DNA from: an uncultured Bacilli bacterium
Lineage (GTDB): Bacteria > Bacillota_I > Bacilli_A > RF39 > UBA660
DNA: 64,000 nucleotides
Direction of reading: 5' to 3'
Assembly (NCBI GenBank): GCA_934149515.1
Contig: CAKPFD010000004.1
Coordinates: 23,788 to 87,787, forward strand
The notes below the pieces were generated by a model that was not told the origin of the DNA, did not search any database, and worked only from the letters and a program-made list of their open reading frames with translations. The translations under genes were made by a program, and so were the position numbers. This document shows, piece by piece, positions 43,635-52,805 of this stretch (position 1 is the stretch's first letter; each line of letters starts with the position of its first letter).

Positions 43635-44666
43635 ATGAAAAAGCTTTTCCTATTTCTCATTTTCCTTTTTCCCCTACCCGTTTTCGCAGCAATTGATACT
43701 GCAAAATCAACCATTGTCATGGATATAGATAGCGGTAGAATCCTATATGAAAAAAATGCTTATGAACCACGTCTTATCGCTTCCACTACTAAAATAATGA
43801 CTGCTGTTTTAGCATTAGAATCAGATAAATTAGAAGACATGGTAGAAGCCAAAGAAGAAATTTTAAAAATGTATGGTACTAGTATTTATTTATCTTATCA
43901 CGAACAAATGCACCTAAAAGATCTTATCTATGGTCTACTCCTTCGAAGCGGAAATGATGCCGCAGTCGTTATTGCTACTTATCTTTCAGGAAGTGAAGAA
44001 AATTTTGTCACTTTAATGAACCAAAAAGCCAAAAGTATTGGAATGAAACAAACCAATTTTGAAAATGCCCACGGCCTAGATGAAAAAACAAAAAACTACT
44101 CCACTGCTTATGATATGGCTTTATTATCAAGTTATGCTTATAAAAATTTAAAAACCTATCGTACCATCAGTAAAACTTACAAATATCAAGTAAAAACCAA
44201 AGAAAAAAGTTATCTTTGGTACAACAGAAACAAATTATTAAAGCAATATAGTTATTGTACAGGTGGAAAAAATGGGTATACACCAAGCGCTGGAAAAACA
44301 TTAGTAACAACAGCAAAAAAAGATAATTTAAACTTAACCATCGTGACATTAAATGATCCAAATGAATATGTTACGCACAAAAACTTATATGAATTACTCT
44401 ATCAAAAATATACTTCTTATCAGTTAGTTGATAAAAATACCATTCCCTTAGGAAACGGTGCTTATATCAAAGAAAGTTTCTCTTATCCCTTAACAGAAGA
44501 AGAAAAGAAAAATATCACGATCACTTCTATGATTGATAAGGAGATTAAAAAAGGGAAAATTGGTTATATTCATGTTAAGTTATATAACAAAGAAATTAAA
44601 GAAATTCCCATTTATTTAGCTAGCAAAAAGAAAAAAACAAGCTTTTTTAAGAACTTGTTTTCATAA
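43635..44666 (+). CDS. D-alanyl-D-alanine carboxypeptidase (DacF-like, S11)
   Basis: 343 residues with a signal peptide (cleavage near VFAAIDTAKS). Catalytic motifs: SxxK in IASTTKIMTAV, SxN in LLRSGNDAAVV, while the KTG box reads GGKNGYTPSAGKTLV, so the Thr is replaced by Asn. DacF-type enzymes trim peptidoglycan stem peptides, including spore cortex. It is the only rightward gene between 34577 and 57475 and overlaps the convergent phosphoesterase gene by 20 bases. Confidence 0.87.
   Translation: MKKLFLFLIFLFPLPVFAAIDTAKSTIVMDIDSGRILYEKNAYEPRLIASTTKIMTAVLALESDKLEDMVEAKEEILKMYGTSIYLSYHEQMHLKDLIYGLLLRSGNDAAVVIATYLSGSEENFVTLMNQKAKSIGMKQTNFENAHGLDEKTKNYSTAYDMALLSSYAYKNLKTYRTISKTYKYQVKTKEKSYLWYNRNKLLKQYSYCTGGKNGYTPSAGKTLVTTAKKDNLNLTIVTLNDPNEYVTHKNLYELLYQKYTSYQLVDKNTIPLGNGAYIKESFSYPLTEEEKKNITITSMIDKEIKKGKIGYIHVKLYNKEIKEIPIYLASKKKKTSFFKNLFS
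44634..44661. terminator. Terminator hairpin in the overlap of two convergent genes
   Basis: AAAACAAG (44634-44641) pairs with CTTGTTTT (44654-44661) inside the last codons of both genes. A-rich and T-rich flanks allow function in both directions. Confidence 0.55.
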
Positions 44667-45552
44667 AACGAAAGAACGTAATACTAGGTCTTGCACCAAA
44701 GCGATACGAATACTGACTCATACCAATACCTTGAGAAATATAAAACTTTGTATTTCCTAAAGAGTAAAAGGACTTCTGATATTTCTTAGCACCTTCTTTT
44801 TGTGCAAATCCAATACCAAATAAGTTAACTTCACCACCATGATAATGTCCAGCAAGCGCTAATGAAACCGGATGTTCACTTGGAATAGCATCAAACGAAT
44901 CAGGTTCATGCATCATCAAAATAGAATATATCGCTTGATTCGCCCCTTCTTGTTGGTAATAGGAAAAAGTATCAACAAGATGTGTTTTGTCATTAGTATT
45001 AAAACCCATCAACAAAATTGGATCATTTTGTTCTTGATAAATCAAATCATATTGATTATTTAAAATGGTAAAACCAGCAGCTTGTAAAATAGAAATACTC
45101 TTTTCTTGATCAGTTTCCCCTAATACAGCATACTTTCCAATGGGTGCTTCAATTTTATTTAATGTAGATGTCAGCTGTTCTTTTTGTTTATCACTAAGTT
45201 TATTATTCTTTACTACATCACCTGTAAATAATACCATATCAGGTTTACGTAAATTAATCTGCTTCACCACATCATCAAGTAATGCTTGGTTTTCATAATG
45301 CAAATCAGAAAATTGAATAACTTTAAAGCCATGAAAAGCATCAGGTAAACTATTACTTTGTATTACTTCTTCATGAACAATCAAAGAAACAGTACCAACT
45401 TTTGTAATATATAAACAAACAAAAAACACAAGAAAAAAGCAAAATACAAATCCTTTGACAATCCTCTTAACTATTTTTTGTTGATGCATCTTTTTTTGCT
45501 CTTCAATAATTTCATTTTGCTTCTCTTGATTCAACTCAATCCTACTTTTCAT
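44647..45552 (-). CDS. Membrane-anchored metallophosphoesterase-like protein (YkuE-like)
   Basis: 301 residues: a coiled N-terminus, one membrane helix (about 33-54), then a calcineurin-type fold with QFSDLHYEN (DxH), LFTGDVVKNN (GD), MMHEPDS and LAGHYHGGEVN (GHxH). The usual GNHD motif is YAVLGETDQ, so both the metal-ligand Asn and the catalytic His are missing. Relatives hydrolyse UDP-diacylglucosamine or other phosphoesters; here activity may be reduced or altered. The start is the ATG at 45552 with AGGTGATAGG upstream. Confidence 0.75.
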   Translation of the reverse strand: MKSRIELNQEKQNEIIEEQKKMHQQKIVKRIVKGFVFCFFLVFFVCLYITKVGTVSLIVHEEVIQSNSLPDAFHGFKVIQFSDLHYENQALLDDVVKQINLRKPDMVLFTGDVVKNNKLSDKQKEQLTSTLNKIEAPIGKYAVLGETDQEKSISILQAAGFTILNNQYDLIYQEQNDPILLMGFNTNDKTHLVDTFSYYQQEGANQAIYSILMMHEPDSFDAIPSEHPVSLALAGHYHGGEVNLFGIGFAQKEGAKKYQKSFYSLGNTKFYISQGIGMSQYSYRFGARPSITFFRFMKTSS

Positions 45553-45604
45553 CCTATCACCTATTCTATCTAAGTATATCACAAAAAGGTAAAAAATAAA
45601 GTAA

Positions 45605-45640
45605 AAGATAAAAGCATAACAATAAGCGTTATGCCCTTTT
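45605..45640 (-). terminator. Intrinsic terminator after the large surface protein gene
   Basis: GCATAAC (45614-45620) and GTTATGC (45628-45634) form the stem; on the minus strand CTTTTATC follows. Confidence 0.7.
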
Positions 45641-45658
45641 CAATTGCAAAAGTTTTTA

Positions 45659-47596
45659 TTAACTTGCTAATTTCACCTCAAAAGGATTATCTTTTGTGCC
45701 ATCACCAGCCGTGATTACAACATTAGATTTTAGATTAAATACAGGGCGTACACCATACGAAGTCGTTTCCCCCTCATAGTCTGCATTACAATTTTCATCC
45801 ACAAAACGAACGTAAGAAATGCCATTTGGTGTTAGAGTCCAATAAGGTGCATTATTTTCAGTCCTATCAAATTGCCCAGAATTTAATTCTCCTAATCTTA
45901 ATAGTCCAACTTTGATAGTTGTTGTATTTGAAGTTAAATTAGTACTTGTTGCACTTACATATTTTGCTAATTTATAACTTGTACCAGATTCATTTACCAT
46001 TCCTAAATACCATGCCGTATTATCCTCTATCATATTTACTTGAGCCATTGTTAGATAACTACCACTTGTTAAGTACTCACCATTTAAGAAATCACCCGTT
46101 GCATTATTAGTCGAATAATTTATATCACCCTCATCATCAAAGGCAGTTAGTTTATATCCTCCATACTTCAGTGGTGTAGCACTTACTATTTTTGTCATTC
46201 CTTCTGTTTCATGACTGACAATTCGATATAGGTTATTATCTCCTGTTCCAAAGCGAATGTACTCTCCACTATATCTTGTTGCTAGTTTTGTTCCTGATGC
46301 TGGTGTATCCTTATCTCCTTTTAAGCGATAAGGATCACTTGCTGTTCCAGTACCTGATACGATTTCTACATTAGATTTTAGATTAATTACAGGGCGAATA
46401 CCATACGAATATGTGACATTCCTACTAAGTGTACTACCATTATAAAAGTACACCTGATAGACACCACCTGATATATTACCTGGTGTTAATGTCCACCAAT
46501 CTAGACCATTATTTAAATAACCACTTGAATATGTTGTACCTTTATAACTCATTGTATACTCATACATATTTAACAAACCTACTGCACTTGTTACCATGGT
46601 TGTCTTGGATGGTTTTGTAGTCACAGTTGTTAATGTTGCATTCCAAACACTATCAGTTTTGATGAAATTTTCATAATCTCTTAAATTTCCTAAAAAGCCA
46701 TCTCTCGTTGTATCATTCAACCATTGTTGCATATAACTTCCTTCAAAAGATGAATTACCTGACGCATTATATGGTATTGCTGATATATTCCATTGCGTTA
46801 CTAGTTTGACACTATTATCATTTGGATCAACGGATACTGCTCTCCATAGTTTTCCACTATACCAAATATAATTATTTGGATTAGTTCCTGTAATAAAAGT
46901 TTGTTCTGAATCAGAGGTATTTATTGCACCATTTTTTCCTACTCCTTTTAGTAGTTGCGTAGCTACTGGTGTTCCCATCACTTCTCCTGTTTTACCATAA
47001 GCATTTACTTTAACAGAAAAGACTAAGTTTCCTCCATCCCCTTGTGGGTTATATGATTCATCTACATACATTCTTAAACGGTATTTTTTGTTAAAAGTTG
47101 TAGAGGTTGATCCCATTGCTAAACTCATCATGTTAGCTGGTCTTCCGGTATAATCATTTGCATTAATATCAGCACTATAAGTTGCTGGTGCCATTACTTC
47201 CGTTTCGCTTCCATCTGTATTTAATTCTGTTAAGTATAACTTGATATTTGAACCATCAATCTTTTTACTACCAGTTGTGACATCTTGTGCTGCAATCTCC
47301 CAATTGACATTGGTTGTTCCCTGAATGGTTGTAGATAATGTGAAATCAAAGTATTCACCTTCTTTTAGACGTACCTTTCCAGTGGCATCTGTTGTTGGTA
47401 AGGCTTTATCAATTGATATCACATTACTACTTTCTTCATAACTCATTCTGATGACACCTGTTGTAATTGCATTTAATTTTTCCCCTGTTCTTGTGTAAGA
47501 AAAAGCTGCATAACTTACACCAACCACCGCAATAAACAAGACAAGCATTACTAGTATCATAAAAATTTTCTCTTTATTCTTTTTTAACTTATTCAT
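45659..47596 (-). CDS. Secreted surface protein: SipW/TasA-like N-terminus and two lectin-like repeats
   Basis: 645 residues from the ATG at 47596 (AAGGAG upstream). The SipW-type signal (VGVSYAAFSYTRTGEKL) leads into a TasA-like domain (to about 210; SYEESSNVISIDKALPTTDA, KKYRLRMYVDESYNPQGDGG). This module closely resembles the whole of the 60681-61322 protein. Two repeats of about 215 residues follow, each ending in a W(T)LTPN/G...Y/F...SYG(I/V)RPV(I/F)NLKS segment like DGR-diversified C-type-lectin-like domains, but without nucleotide match to the TR at 63369. The gene begins just after structured RNA copy B. Confidence 0.75.
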   Translation of the reverse strand: MNKLKKNKEKIFMILVMLVLFIAVVGVSYAAFSYTRTGEKLNAITTGVIRMSYEESSNVISIDKALPTTDATGKVRLKEGEYFDFTLSTTIQGTTNVNWEIAAQDVTTGSKKIDGSNIKLYLTELNTDGSETEVMAPATYSADINANDYTGRPANMMSLAMGSTSTTFNKKYRLRMYVDESYNPQGDGGNLVFSVKVNAYGKTGEVMGTPVATQLLKGVGKNGAINTSDSEQTFITGTNPNNYIWYSGKLWRAVSVDPNDNSVKLVTQWNISAIPYNASGNSSFEGSYMQQWLNDTTRDGFLGNLRDYENFIKTDSVWNATLTTVTTKPSKTTMVTSAVGLLNMYEYTMSYKGTTYSSGYLNNGLDWWTLTPGNISGGVYQVYFYNGSTLSRNVTYSYGIRPVINLKSNVEIVSGTGTASDPYRLKGDKDTPASGTKLATRYSGEYIRFGTGDNNLYRIVSHETEGMTKIVSATPLKYGGYKLTAFDDEGDINYSTNNATGDFLNGEYLTSGSYLTMAQVNMIEDNTAWYLGMVNESGTSYKLAKYVSATSTNLTSNTTTIKVGLLRLGELNSGQFDRTENNAPYWTLTPNGISYVRFVDENCNADYEGETTSYGVRPVFNLKSNVVITAGDGTKDNPFEVKLAS

Positions 47597-47626
47597 TGTT
47601 TTTACTCCTTCGTTGAAATTTATATA

Positions 47627-47775
47627 CAAGAAAAGATCAAAATACAAAAATATTCTGATCTCTAGGCGGTAAAGAAAGATGAGATAGTTAGTTGTTTAAA
47701 GTAACCCCCCCCAGGTTAACTTTTGGTTAATAGAAGAAAGTACCATCATATCAAACACCACCTATCTTACCTTTC
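47627..47775 (-). ncRNA. Structured RNA, copy B, in front of the surface protein gene
   Basis: About 149 nt. The closing stem pairs 47762-47775 with 47674-47687 (GAAAG...AGATAG with CTATCT...CTTTC); the inner region shares GTTTGATATGA, AAAAGTTAA and the G-run with copy A. A strong terminator follows (11-bp stem, arms 47651-47661 and 47634-47644, then TTTTCTTG), about 30 bases before the surface-protein ATG. It could be a premature-termination switch for that gene or an independent RNA, as copy A appears to be. Confidence 0.6.
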
Positions 47776-47781
47776 TATTCT

Positions 47782-47810
47782 AGTTTAGCAGCTATTTAGC
47801 ATAAGAGCAA
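47782..47810 (-). promoter_or_regulatory. Extended -10 promoter of structured RNA copy B
   Basis: Minus strand TTGCTC (47805-47810), 17-base spacer, TGC-TAAACT (TAAACT at 47782-47787). It overlaps the end of the TVP38 gene. Confidence 0.55.
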
Positions 47811-48393
47811 GAGCAAAATGAAAATATTTCATAAAACAGCTGTAAAATAGCAACGTAAGTGGTTTACATAAAAGAATAATAAAAATAAATTTCTTTTTTT
47901 CCATTCCACTAATTCCTGCAATATAACATAATAAGTCATCTGGTGCTCCTGGTAATAAAATACCCCAGAAGAAAATTGTTTCAAATTTCTTGCTTTGAAT
48001 ATATCCTAAATATTTTTTGATAGTTTTCTCTTCAAACAATTTTTCAATTAAAGGAAGTCCATAACATCTTGAAATATAAAAAGCTGCAATAGATCCAACA
48101 CAAAGTCCAACATAATTATAAATAAAGCCATAAAATGGACCAAATGCTAATACTCCTGCTAAACAAGAAGCTCCTCCTGGAATAACTGGGAAAATAACTT
48201 GAACTATTTGAATCAATAAAAAGAAAATAGGTCCTAATAGACCGTATGTTTTGATTTTATCAATTAAAACATCGCCAGAAGAAAAAACACCTAAACGAAT
48301 ACCATAAAAAATAAAACAAACTAATAATACTGTGGTAACAGCTGTGATAATCGTCATTACTTTTTTTAAAGTTTTGGTATCTTTTTTTATCAC
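47785..48393 (-). CDS. TVP38/TMEM64 (VTT-domain) membrane protein
   Basis: 202 residues with five to six helices. The VTT/DedA signature is present: FPVIPGGASCLAGVLAFGPF, the GSIAAFYISRCYG segment and LLPGAPDDLLCYIAG. Family members scramble or transport lipids and maintain membrane potential in bacteria; exact function unknown. It is monocistronic by position, with the structured RNA promoter starting inside its last codons. Confidence 0.85.
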   Translation of the reverse strand: MIKKDTKTLKKVMTIITAVTTVLLVCFIFYGIRLGVFSSGDVLIDKIKTYGLLGPIFFLLIQIVQVIFPVIPGGASCLAGVLAFGPFYGFIYNYVGLCVGSIAAFYISRCYGLPLIEKLFEEKTIKKYLGYIQSKKFETIFFWGILLPGAPDDLLCYIAGISGMEKKKFIFIILLCKPLTLLFYSCFMKYFHFALALMLNSC

Positions 48394-48446
48394 GTTATCA
48401 CCCCTTTTTATCTATTGTAACCATGAAAAGATAAAATCATGCAACT

Positions 48447-49352
48447 TTAACTTTTTTCTTCCAAAGTTTTTTGAATTAAAGCAAGAACAGCTTCTTTTGT
48501 ATCAGCAGTAACTAAAAAACGATTACTATGACAAAACTTAGCACCAACTACACCAGCTGCTTCTTCTAATACTTTATCGCTAAGACCTGCCCATTTTGAG
48601 CAAAACAAAAGTCGATTGCTATGATCACTTAAACTATTAGGAACAGCTTTTGCTGCATAACCACCACGATTGGAAGGAAATACTACAAATAAAAATTGTT
48701 TTTCTTTATCAAGAGTTAATAGTGTTTCTTCATAAGGCATAAAGTAAGGTAAAACAAGAACTGGACCTTTTTGTGTAGCCATTAATTTTTCTACTTCTTT
48801 TTTTGCTTCCATTTTGGCATTGATGCTTTTAATTTCTGCTTGCAAAATAGTTTTAGCAACTGCTTCTGCTAATAAAAATTGTTGATTTTCTTCTGCTTCT
48901 GTTTTACTGCAATTAAATAATTTAATAATATCACTTACAGTTTTGACATGATACTCTGCTTGAATGTTTGGAAAGACACCATTATCAATAGCATCAATTG
49001 CTAAGACGAAGTCCCGATCCATATAATCAAAAACATCATCTACTAAATGAATTTGTAACTTTTGTAATAATTGCTTTCCAAAAGCTTGAAATAAAAGCCC
49101 AAAGGAAGCATATTTAATCCCATTTTCTCTTACTTTGGCATCTAATTGATGGTGATCAAATTTTCCTTTTCCAATATCAAAAACAAGACTATCTTCACTT
49201 CTTTTACTAAGTTGTTCTTCTGTTGTACGCATAAGAACAATATCATCATATAATAGCTCTAAAAAAGCAGTTGAAAACACTTCATCTGCATGCATTGTTC
49301 CTTTATGGGTAATAAATTTTGCTTTTGTTATATCTGTTGTTAATTGTATCAT
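48447..49352 (-). CDS. MYG1 family protein (DHH-like phosphoesterase)
   Basis: 301 residues of the MYG1/UPF0160 family: THKGTMHADEVFSTAFLELL near the N-terminus, the metal-binding VFDIGKGKFDHHQLD, YMDRDFVLAIDAIDNG, and near the C-terminus CSKWAGLSDKVLEEAAG with the last strand CHSNRFLVT. Eukaryotic MYG1 is a 3'-5' exoribonuclease; the bacterial role is not established. Its start overlaps the stop of the glycosyltransferase by 4 bases. Confidence 0.85.
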   Translation of the reverse strand: MIQLTTDITKAKFITHKGTMHADEVFSTAFLELLYDDIVLMRTTEEQLSKRSEDSLVFDIGKGKFDHHQLDAKVRENGIKYASFGLLFQAFGKQLLQKLQIHLVDDVFDYMDRDFVLAIDAIDNGVFPNIQAEYHVKTVSDIIKLFNCSKTEAEENQQFLLAEAVAKTILQAEIKSINAKMEAKKEVEKLMATQKGPVLVLPYFMPYEETLLTLDKEKQFLFVVFPSNRGGYAAKAVPNSLSDHSNRLLFCSKWAGLSDKVLEEAAGVVGAKFCHSNRFLVTADTKEAVLALIQKTLEEKS

Positions 49353-50584
49353 TTTTTCCTTCCTTCTAAATCGACATTACGATTATGTTCAATCGGATCC
49401 CACGAAACATCTTTTTGCATCATTGCTCGTTTTAAACAAACAAGATAACTTGCTAAAAATAAAGGGTAATAAAAACAAACTTTTACTTTCATTTTTGTAT
49501 TCAACCGAAATTCTTTTTGTTCATGTAACACAATATAAGCACTAACTAGAAATAAAACAAAATAAATAAGTAGTAAAAAACAAGCGATTGACAAAATATC
49601 TGGCAAGATGCTTAGTTGATTTGTTAAATGAAACATAATTTTTCCAAATTGCTCAATAAAAATACTAACAATTCCAATAATCAAAAGAATATAAGGCTTA
49701 ACTCCCATCAATGCTTCAAAACAAGAAGCAAAATTACTATCATGTTGTAAACATTTTTCATAAATATCCTGATAATACATTTTTCTTGCTTCAAAATAGC
49801 CTTTGACCCATCTAGTGCGTTGTACAATAGTGGTTTGATAATCAATTGGTTGCTCATCATAAAAGATAGCATTCTTAACATAAGTCGTCGTAAAATCATG
49901 AATGGTGGCATATAAAGTTAACTCATAATCTTCTGTTAGAGAACGAAAAGGATACCCTTGCCAGTCTTCCACATGACGTCCTAAAATATAAAAACCTGTT
50001 CCACTGATGGTTAGTGTTTTGTTATGCTTCATTCTAGTAGCATTTCCTAGTGTATGAATCATAGAAAACGTAAGAGAAGAACAAGCAGCATAAACACTAT
50101 CATTACCATTTTTGGTATTTCGATACCCTATTCCAATATCATAACCAGCAGCAATCGAAGGAAACATATTCTCTATATACGCTTCATCTAAAACATTATC
50201 AGCATCAAAAATAAAGTAAGCATCATAACTTTTCTGTTGTTTTAAGATCATTTGAACAGCATCATCTAGGGCATATCCTTTCCGTTTTTTTGATAAATCT
50301 TGCCGAAAAACAATATTCATATGATATTTTTGGGCAATAGAAACCGTTGGATCTTTTTTATCTTCTACAATAATATAAACATCTGCCGCTGGCACTGGTA
50401 CCGTTTGGTGTAAAATACTTTTTAAAAGTGGTTCAATCACTGAAGATTCATCTCTTGCTGGAATTAAAATAGCAATTTTAAAAGATGGTGTTAACTTCTT
50501 CAACTCTACCTTTTTTCGACTTTGAAAAGCTTCTAGTAAAAATATAACCATCGAAGTAAATAGCATGATAAAAAATACAATCAT
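49349..50584 (-). CDS. Family 2 processive-type glycosyltransferase
   Basis: 411 residues: an N-terminal membrane helix, a GT-A domain with AILIPARDES, the DxD-type YFIFDADNVLD, the acceptor-site FRSLTEDYEL and the QRTRW motif of hyaluronan/cellulose-synthase-like enzymes, then three C-terminal helices. It probably polymerises or transfers sugars across the membrane from a nucleotide-sugar donor; product unknown. It overlaps both neighbours by 4 bases in a MYG1-GT2-CmpB operon. Confidence 0.85.
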   Translation of the reverse strand: MIVFFIMLFTSMVIFLLEAFQSRKKVELKKLTPSFKIAILIPARDESSVIEPLLKSILHQTVPVPAADVYIIVEDKKDPTVSIAQKYHMNIVFRQDLSKKRKGYALDDAVQMILKQQKSYDAYFIFDADNVLDEAYIENMFPSIAAGYDIGIGYRNTKNGNDSVYAACSSLTFSMIHTLGNATRMKHNKTLTISGTGFYILGRHVEDWQGYPFRSLTEDYELTLYATIHDFTTTYVKNAIFYDEQPIDYQTTIVQRTRWVKGYFEARKMYYQDIYEKCLQHDSNFASCFEALMGVKPYILLIIGIVSIFIEQFGKIMFHLTNQLSILPDILSIACFLLLIYFVLFLVSAYIVLHEQKEFRLNTKMKVKVCFYYPLFLASYLVCLKRAMMQKDVSWDPIEHNRNVDLEGRKK

Positions 50585-51303
50585 TTTTGGATTCCTTTCT
50601 GTACTTGAAAATTCATATTAGGAAATTTTTCTTGTAAATAAGAATCAGGAAAGGTTTTATCATAAAACTTACCAACAGATGAAATGGGTGGATGATTTTC
50701 TTGCCGAAGTGTTCCACGAATTAAAGCACTCCAAGAAATAAGCATATCAAAACTTAAGAAAATAACCAAACTAACATAGAAAAAGTTTCCTAGACGATTT
50801 GGAATAGCTTCGATCATCTGTGATAAGAATGGATAAACCCATTTTACTAAAATAAAGCTCAATAACCCCCAAAACAACATAAAAGGAATAGTAGTTCTTC
50901 CTTGAATATTTAAAAAATGATGGGAATAATCCCAAGAGACTGTATGTGTAAAGACTTCTTGTAAATAGCTAATGCTATATTCCAATGCACCTCCCAACAA
51001 AGCACCATAGCAAAAGATTTTACCATCAGAATATTTTTTTCTTCCTAATAGATAAATAATTAAAACAGCACCAAGACCATACACTGGACTAAAAGGTCCA
51101 TAAAACACTCCAGATCGTCTCTGCCAAAAGATACTACCATTCAATACATAAGCTTTACAAAAATTTAAAATTTGTTCATAATAAGCGCCAAAAATAGAAA
51201 ATAAACTAAATATTAAAAACATTTTCTTAAAACCAGTACCACTAGCAAAGGTTCTTTTATCTTCGGTAAAGTACTGCTTTATCTTTATCCAAAATTCACT
51301 CAT
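50581..51303 (-). CDS. Putative ABC-transporter-permease-like protein (CmpB family)
   Basis: 240 residues with six helices. Matches the ABC_trans_CmpB family pattern: FWQRRSGVFYGPFSPVYGLG, GALLGGALEYSISYLQE, WDYSHHFLNIQGRTTIPFML. Despite the family name, transport has not been shown. It is the first gene of the operon with the glycosyltransferase and MYG1. Confidence 0.8.
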   Translation of the reverse strand: MSEFWIKIKQYFTEDKRTFASGTGFKKMFLIFSLFSIFGAYYEQILNFCKAYVLNGSIFWQRRSGVFYGPFSPVYGLGAVLIIYLLGRKKYSDGKIFCYGALLGGALEYSISYLQEVFTHTVSWDYSHHFLNIQGRTTIPFMLFWGLLSFILVKWVYPFLSQMIEAIPNRLGNFFYVSLVIFLSFDMLISWSALIRGTLRQENHPPISSVGKFYDKTFPDSYLQEKFPNMNFQVQKGIQK

Positions 51304-51347
51304 ACTTCTAACCCCTTTAACTGGTGCGTATTATATCATATTTTATG

Positions 51348-51932
51348 CTATTTTGTAAAGGAATCATGATAAGATGTTTGTTTTTTATCCCATCTAGCAC
51401 AATAAACATCTAAATTATCACATAAATTTCTAGCCATTGAATCTGTTTTTGCAATTTGTGTTAGTTGATCTTTGGCTTTTGTTTGTTGTTCTATAAAAGC
51501 TAAACAGCAATTACTTAAAATTTCTTCGTTATTTAACGCTTGATAAGCACTCATTTGATCAGAAGAAACACAATTAGTAAGAACGTGTGCCAGTTGATCA
51601 AATGTCATTTCTTGCCTAAATCTAGTATCTAATACCGTTGGTTTTCCTTGCTGAACCAAATAACGACTATAACATACCATTGATTTTAGCAATTCTGTTT
51701 TCATAGCAAGTGTAGAAGTATCAGCAACCAAATAGCGAAGTCCTTTCGTTCTTGTATAACGATTATCTTCTTTTCCATCTTGATATAACATATGGTTTGC
51801 TAATACTCTAGCAGCATAGTATTGACTCTCATTTTGTAAAGCTTCACTTGGTCCTTGTTCTTTTGATTTAATTTCATAATAGACGTTTGAAGAAAATGCT
51901 AATGCGTTTTCTACTACTTCTTTATTTGTCAT
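51348..51932 (-). CDS. Unknown helical soluble protein
   Basis: 194 residues, mainly helical, without signal peptide, with several Cys (LTNCVSS, ILSNCCLAF, RNLCDNLDVYCARW). No family recognised. It starts 3 bases after miaA on the same strand and belongs to the uvrC-prepilin-mutL-miaA transcript by spacing. Confidence 0.45.
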   Translation of the reverse strand: MTNKEVVENALAFSSNVYYEIKSKEQGPSEALQNESQYYAARVLANHMLYQDGKEDNRYTRTKGLRYLVADTSTLAMKTELLKSMVCYSRYLVQQGKPTVLDTRFRQEMTFDQLAHVLTNCVSSDQMSAYQALNNEEILSNCCLAFIEQQTKAKDQLTQIAKTDSMARNLCDNLDVYCARWDKKQTSYHDSFTK

Positions 51933-51935
51933 CTT

Positions 51936-52805
51936 TTACTTCCTTTCTATATCCATTATGACATGTTCTACAACAATTGAAAAGTCTTCTTCACAAACTT
52001 CATACCATTTTACAGGAAGTTGATGTTTAAAAAAGGTATATTGGCGTTTAGCATAACGTCTTGAATGTTGTTTGATCGCTTCTTTGACTTCTTCTAGGCT
52101 ACATTCATTTTTAAAGTAAGGGAGAAACTCCTTATAACCAATTCCATTTTGTAGTGCTTTAGAAGTTGAATAGTGATCTTGAAGATTTGTAACTTCTTCT
52201 AAAAGGCCATGTTCAAACATCGTATCTACTCGTTGATTAATTCTTTGGTATAAGTGTTCTCTAGGAAGCGTCAAACCAATAATTTGGAAGTCATAAAGTG
52301 GCTTTGTCCCTTGATTAGCAATTTCTTTTTGTTGTTGCAATTTATTAAGTAGTGGAATCATTCGTCGACGATTATTTACATCAAAAACAATATCTTTATC
52401 ATACTTTCTAATCTCTTTTGCTAAAGCTTCGTTAGTCCAGTTATCAAAAGAATTAGTATTTTCTAAAGTTTCAAACCGATAATCATATAATAAGGCTTTT
52501 AGATAAAGACCTGTTCCTCCAACTAATATAACATTTTTCCCTTGTTGTAATAAAGTATCAAGAACTTTTCTTGCTGTTTGTTGATAGGCATAAACGTGAT
52601 ACGCTTCATCGACTGGAACATAACTTAATAAATGATGAGTAACTCCATCCATTTCTTTTTTTGTTACTTTTGCAGTTCCAATATCTAATTGTTCATAAAC
52701 TTGCATCGAATCAAAATTAATAATTTCTGCTTGATAACGTTTCGCAAGAGCAATCGATAAAGCTGTTTTTCCAACCCCAGTTGGTCCAACAATCGCTAAG
52801 ATCAT
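51936..52805 (-). CDS. miaA: tRNA dimethylallyltransferase
   Basis: 289 residues. Adds dimethylallyl to A37 of UNN-reading tRNAs. Visible: P-loop IVGPTGVGKTALSIAL, INFDSMQVYEQLDIGTAKV, HHLLSYVPVDEAY, VLVGGTGLYLKALLYDY and the C-terminal RYAKRQYTFFKHQ. The ATG at 52805 follows AGGAGG by 7 bases; a longer start at 52829 would lie inside the site-bearing upstream gene. It follows mutL and the 52802 gene, as mutL-miaA does in many bacteria. Confidence 0.95.
   Translation of the reverse strand: MILAIVGPTGVGKTALSIALAKRYQAEIINFDSMQVYEQLDIGTAKVTKKEMDGVTHHLLSYVPVDEAYHVYAYQQTARKVLDTLLQQGKNVILVGGTGLYLKALLYDYRFETLENTNSFDNWTNEALAKEIRKYDKDIVFDVNNRRRMIPLLNKLQQQKEIANQGTKPLYDFQIIGLTLPREHLYQRINQRVDTMFEHGLLEEVTNLQDHYSTSKALQNGIGYKEFLPYFKNECSLEEVKEAIKQHSRRYAKRQYTFFKHQLPVKWYEVCEEDFSIVVEHVIMDIERK

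Noticed and set aside
46390..46500. Possible VR copies in the repeats of the 45659 and 34603 genes
   Set aside because: They encode related protein ends, but their DNA differs from the TR at all base types and lacks the shared GGAGTCCGTCCAG end.
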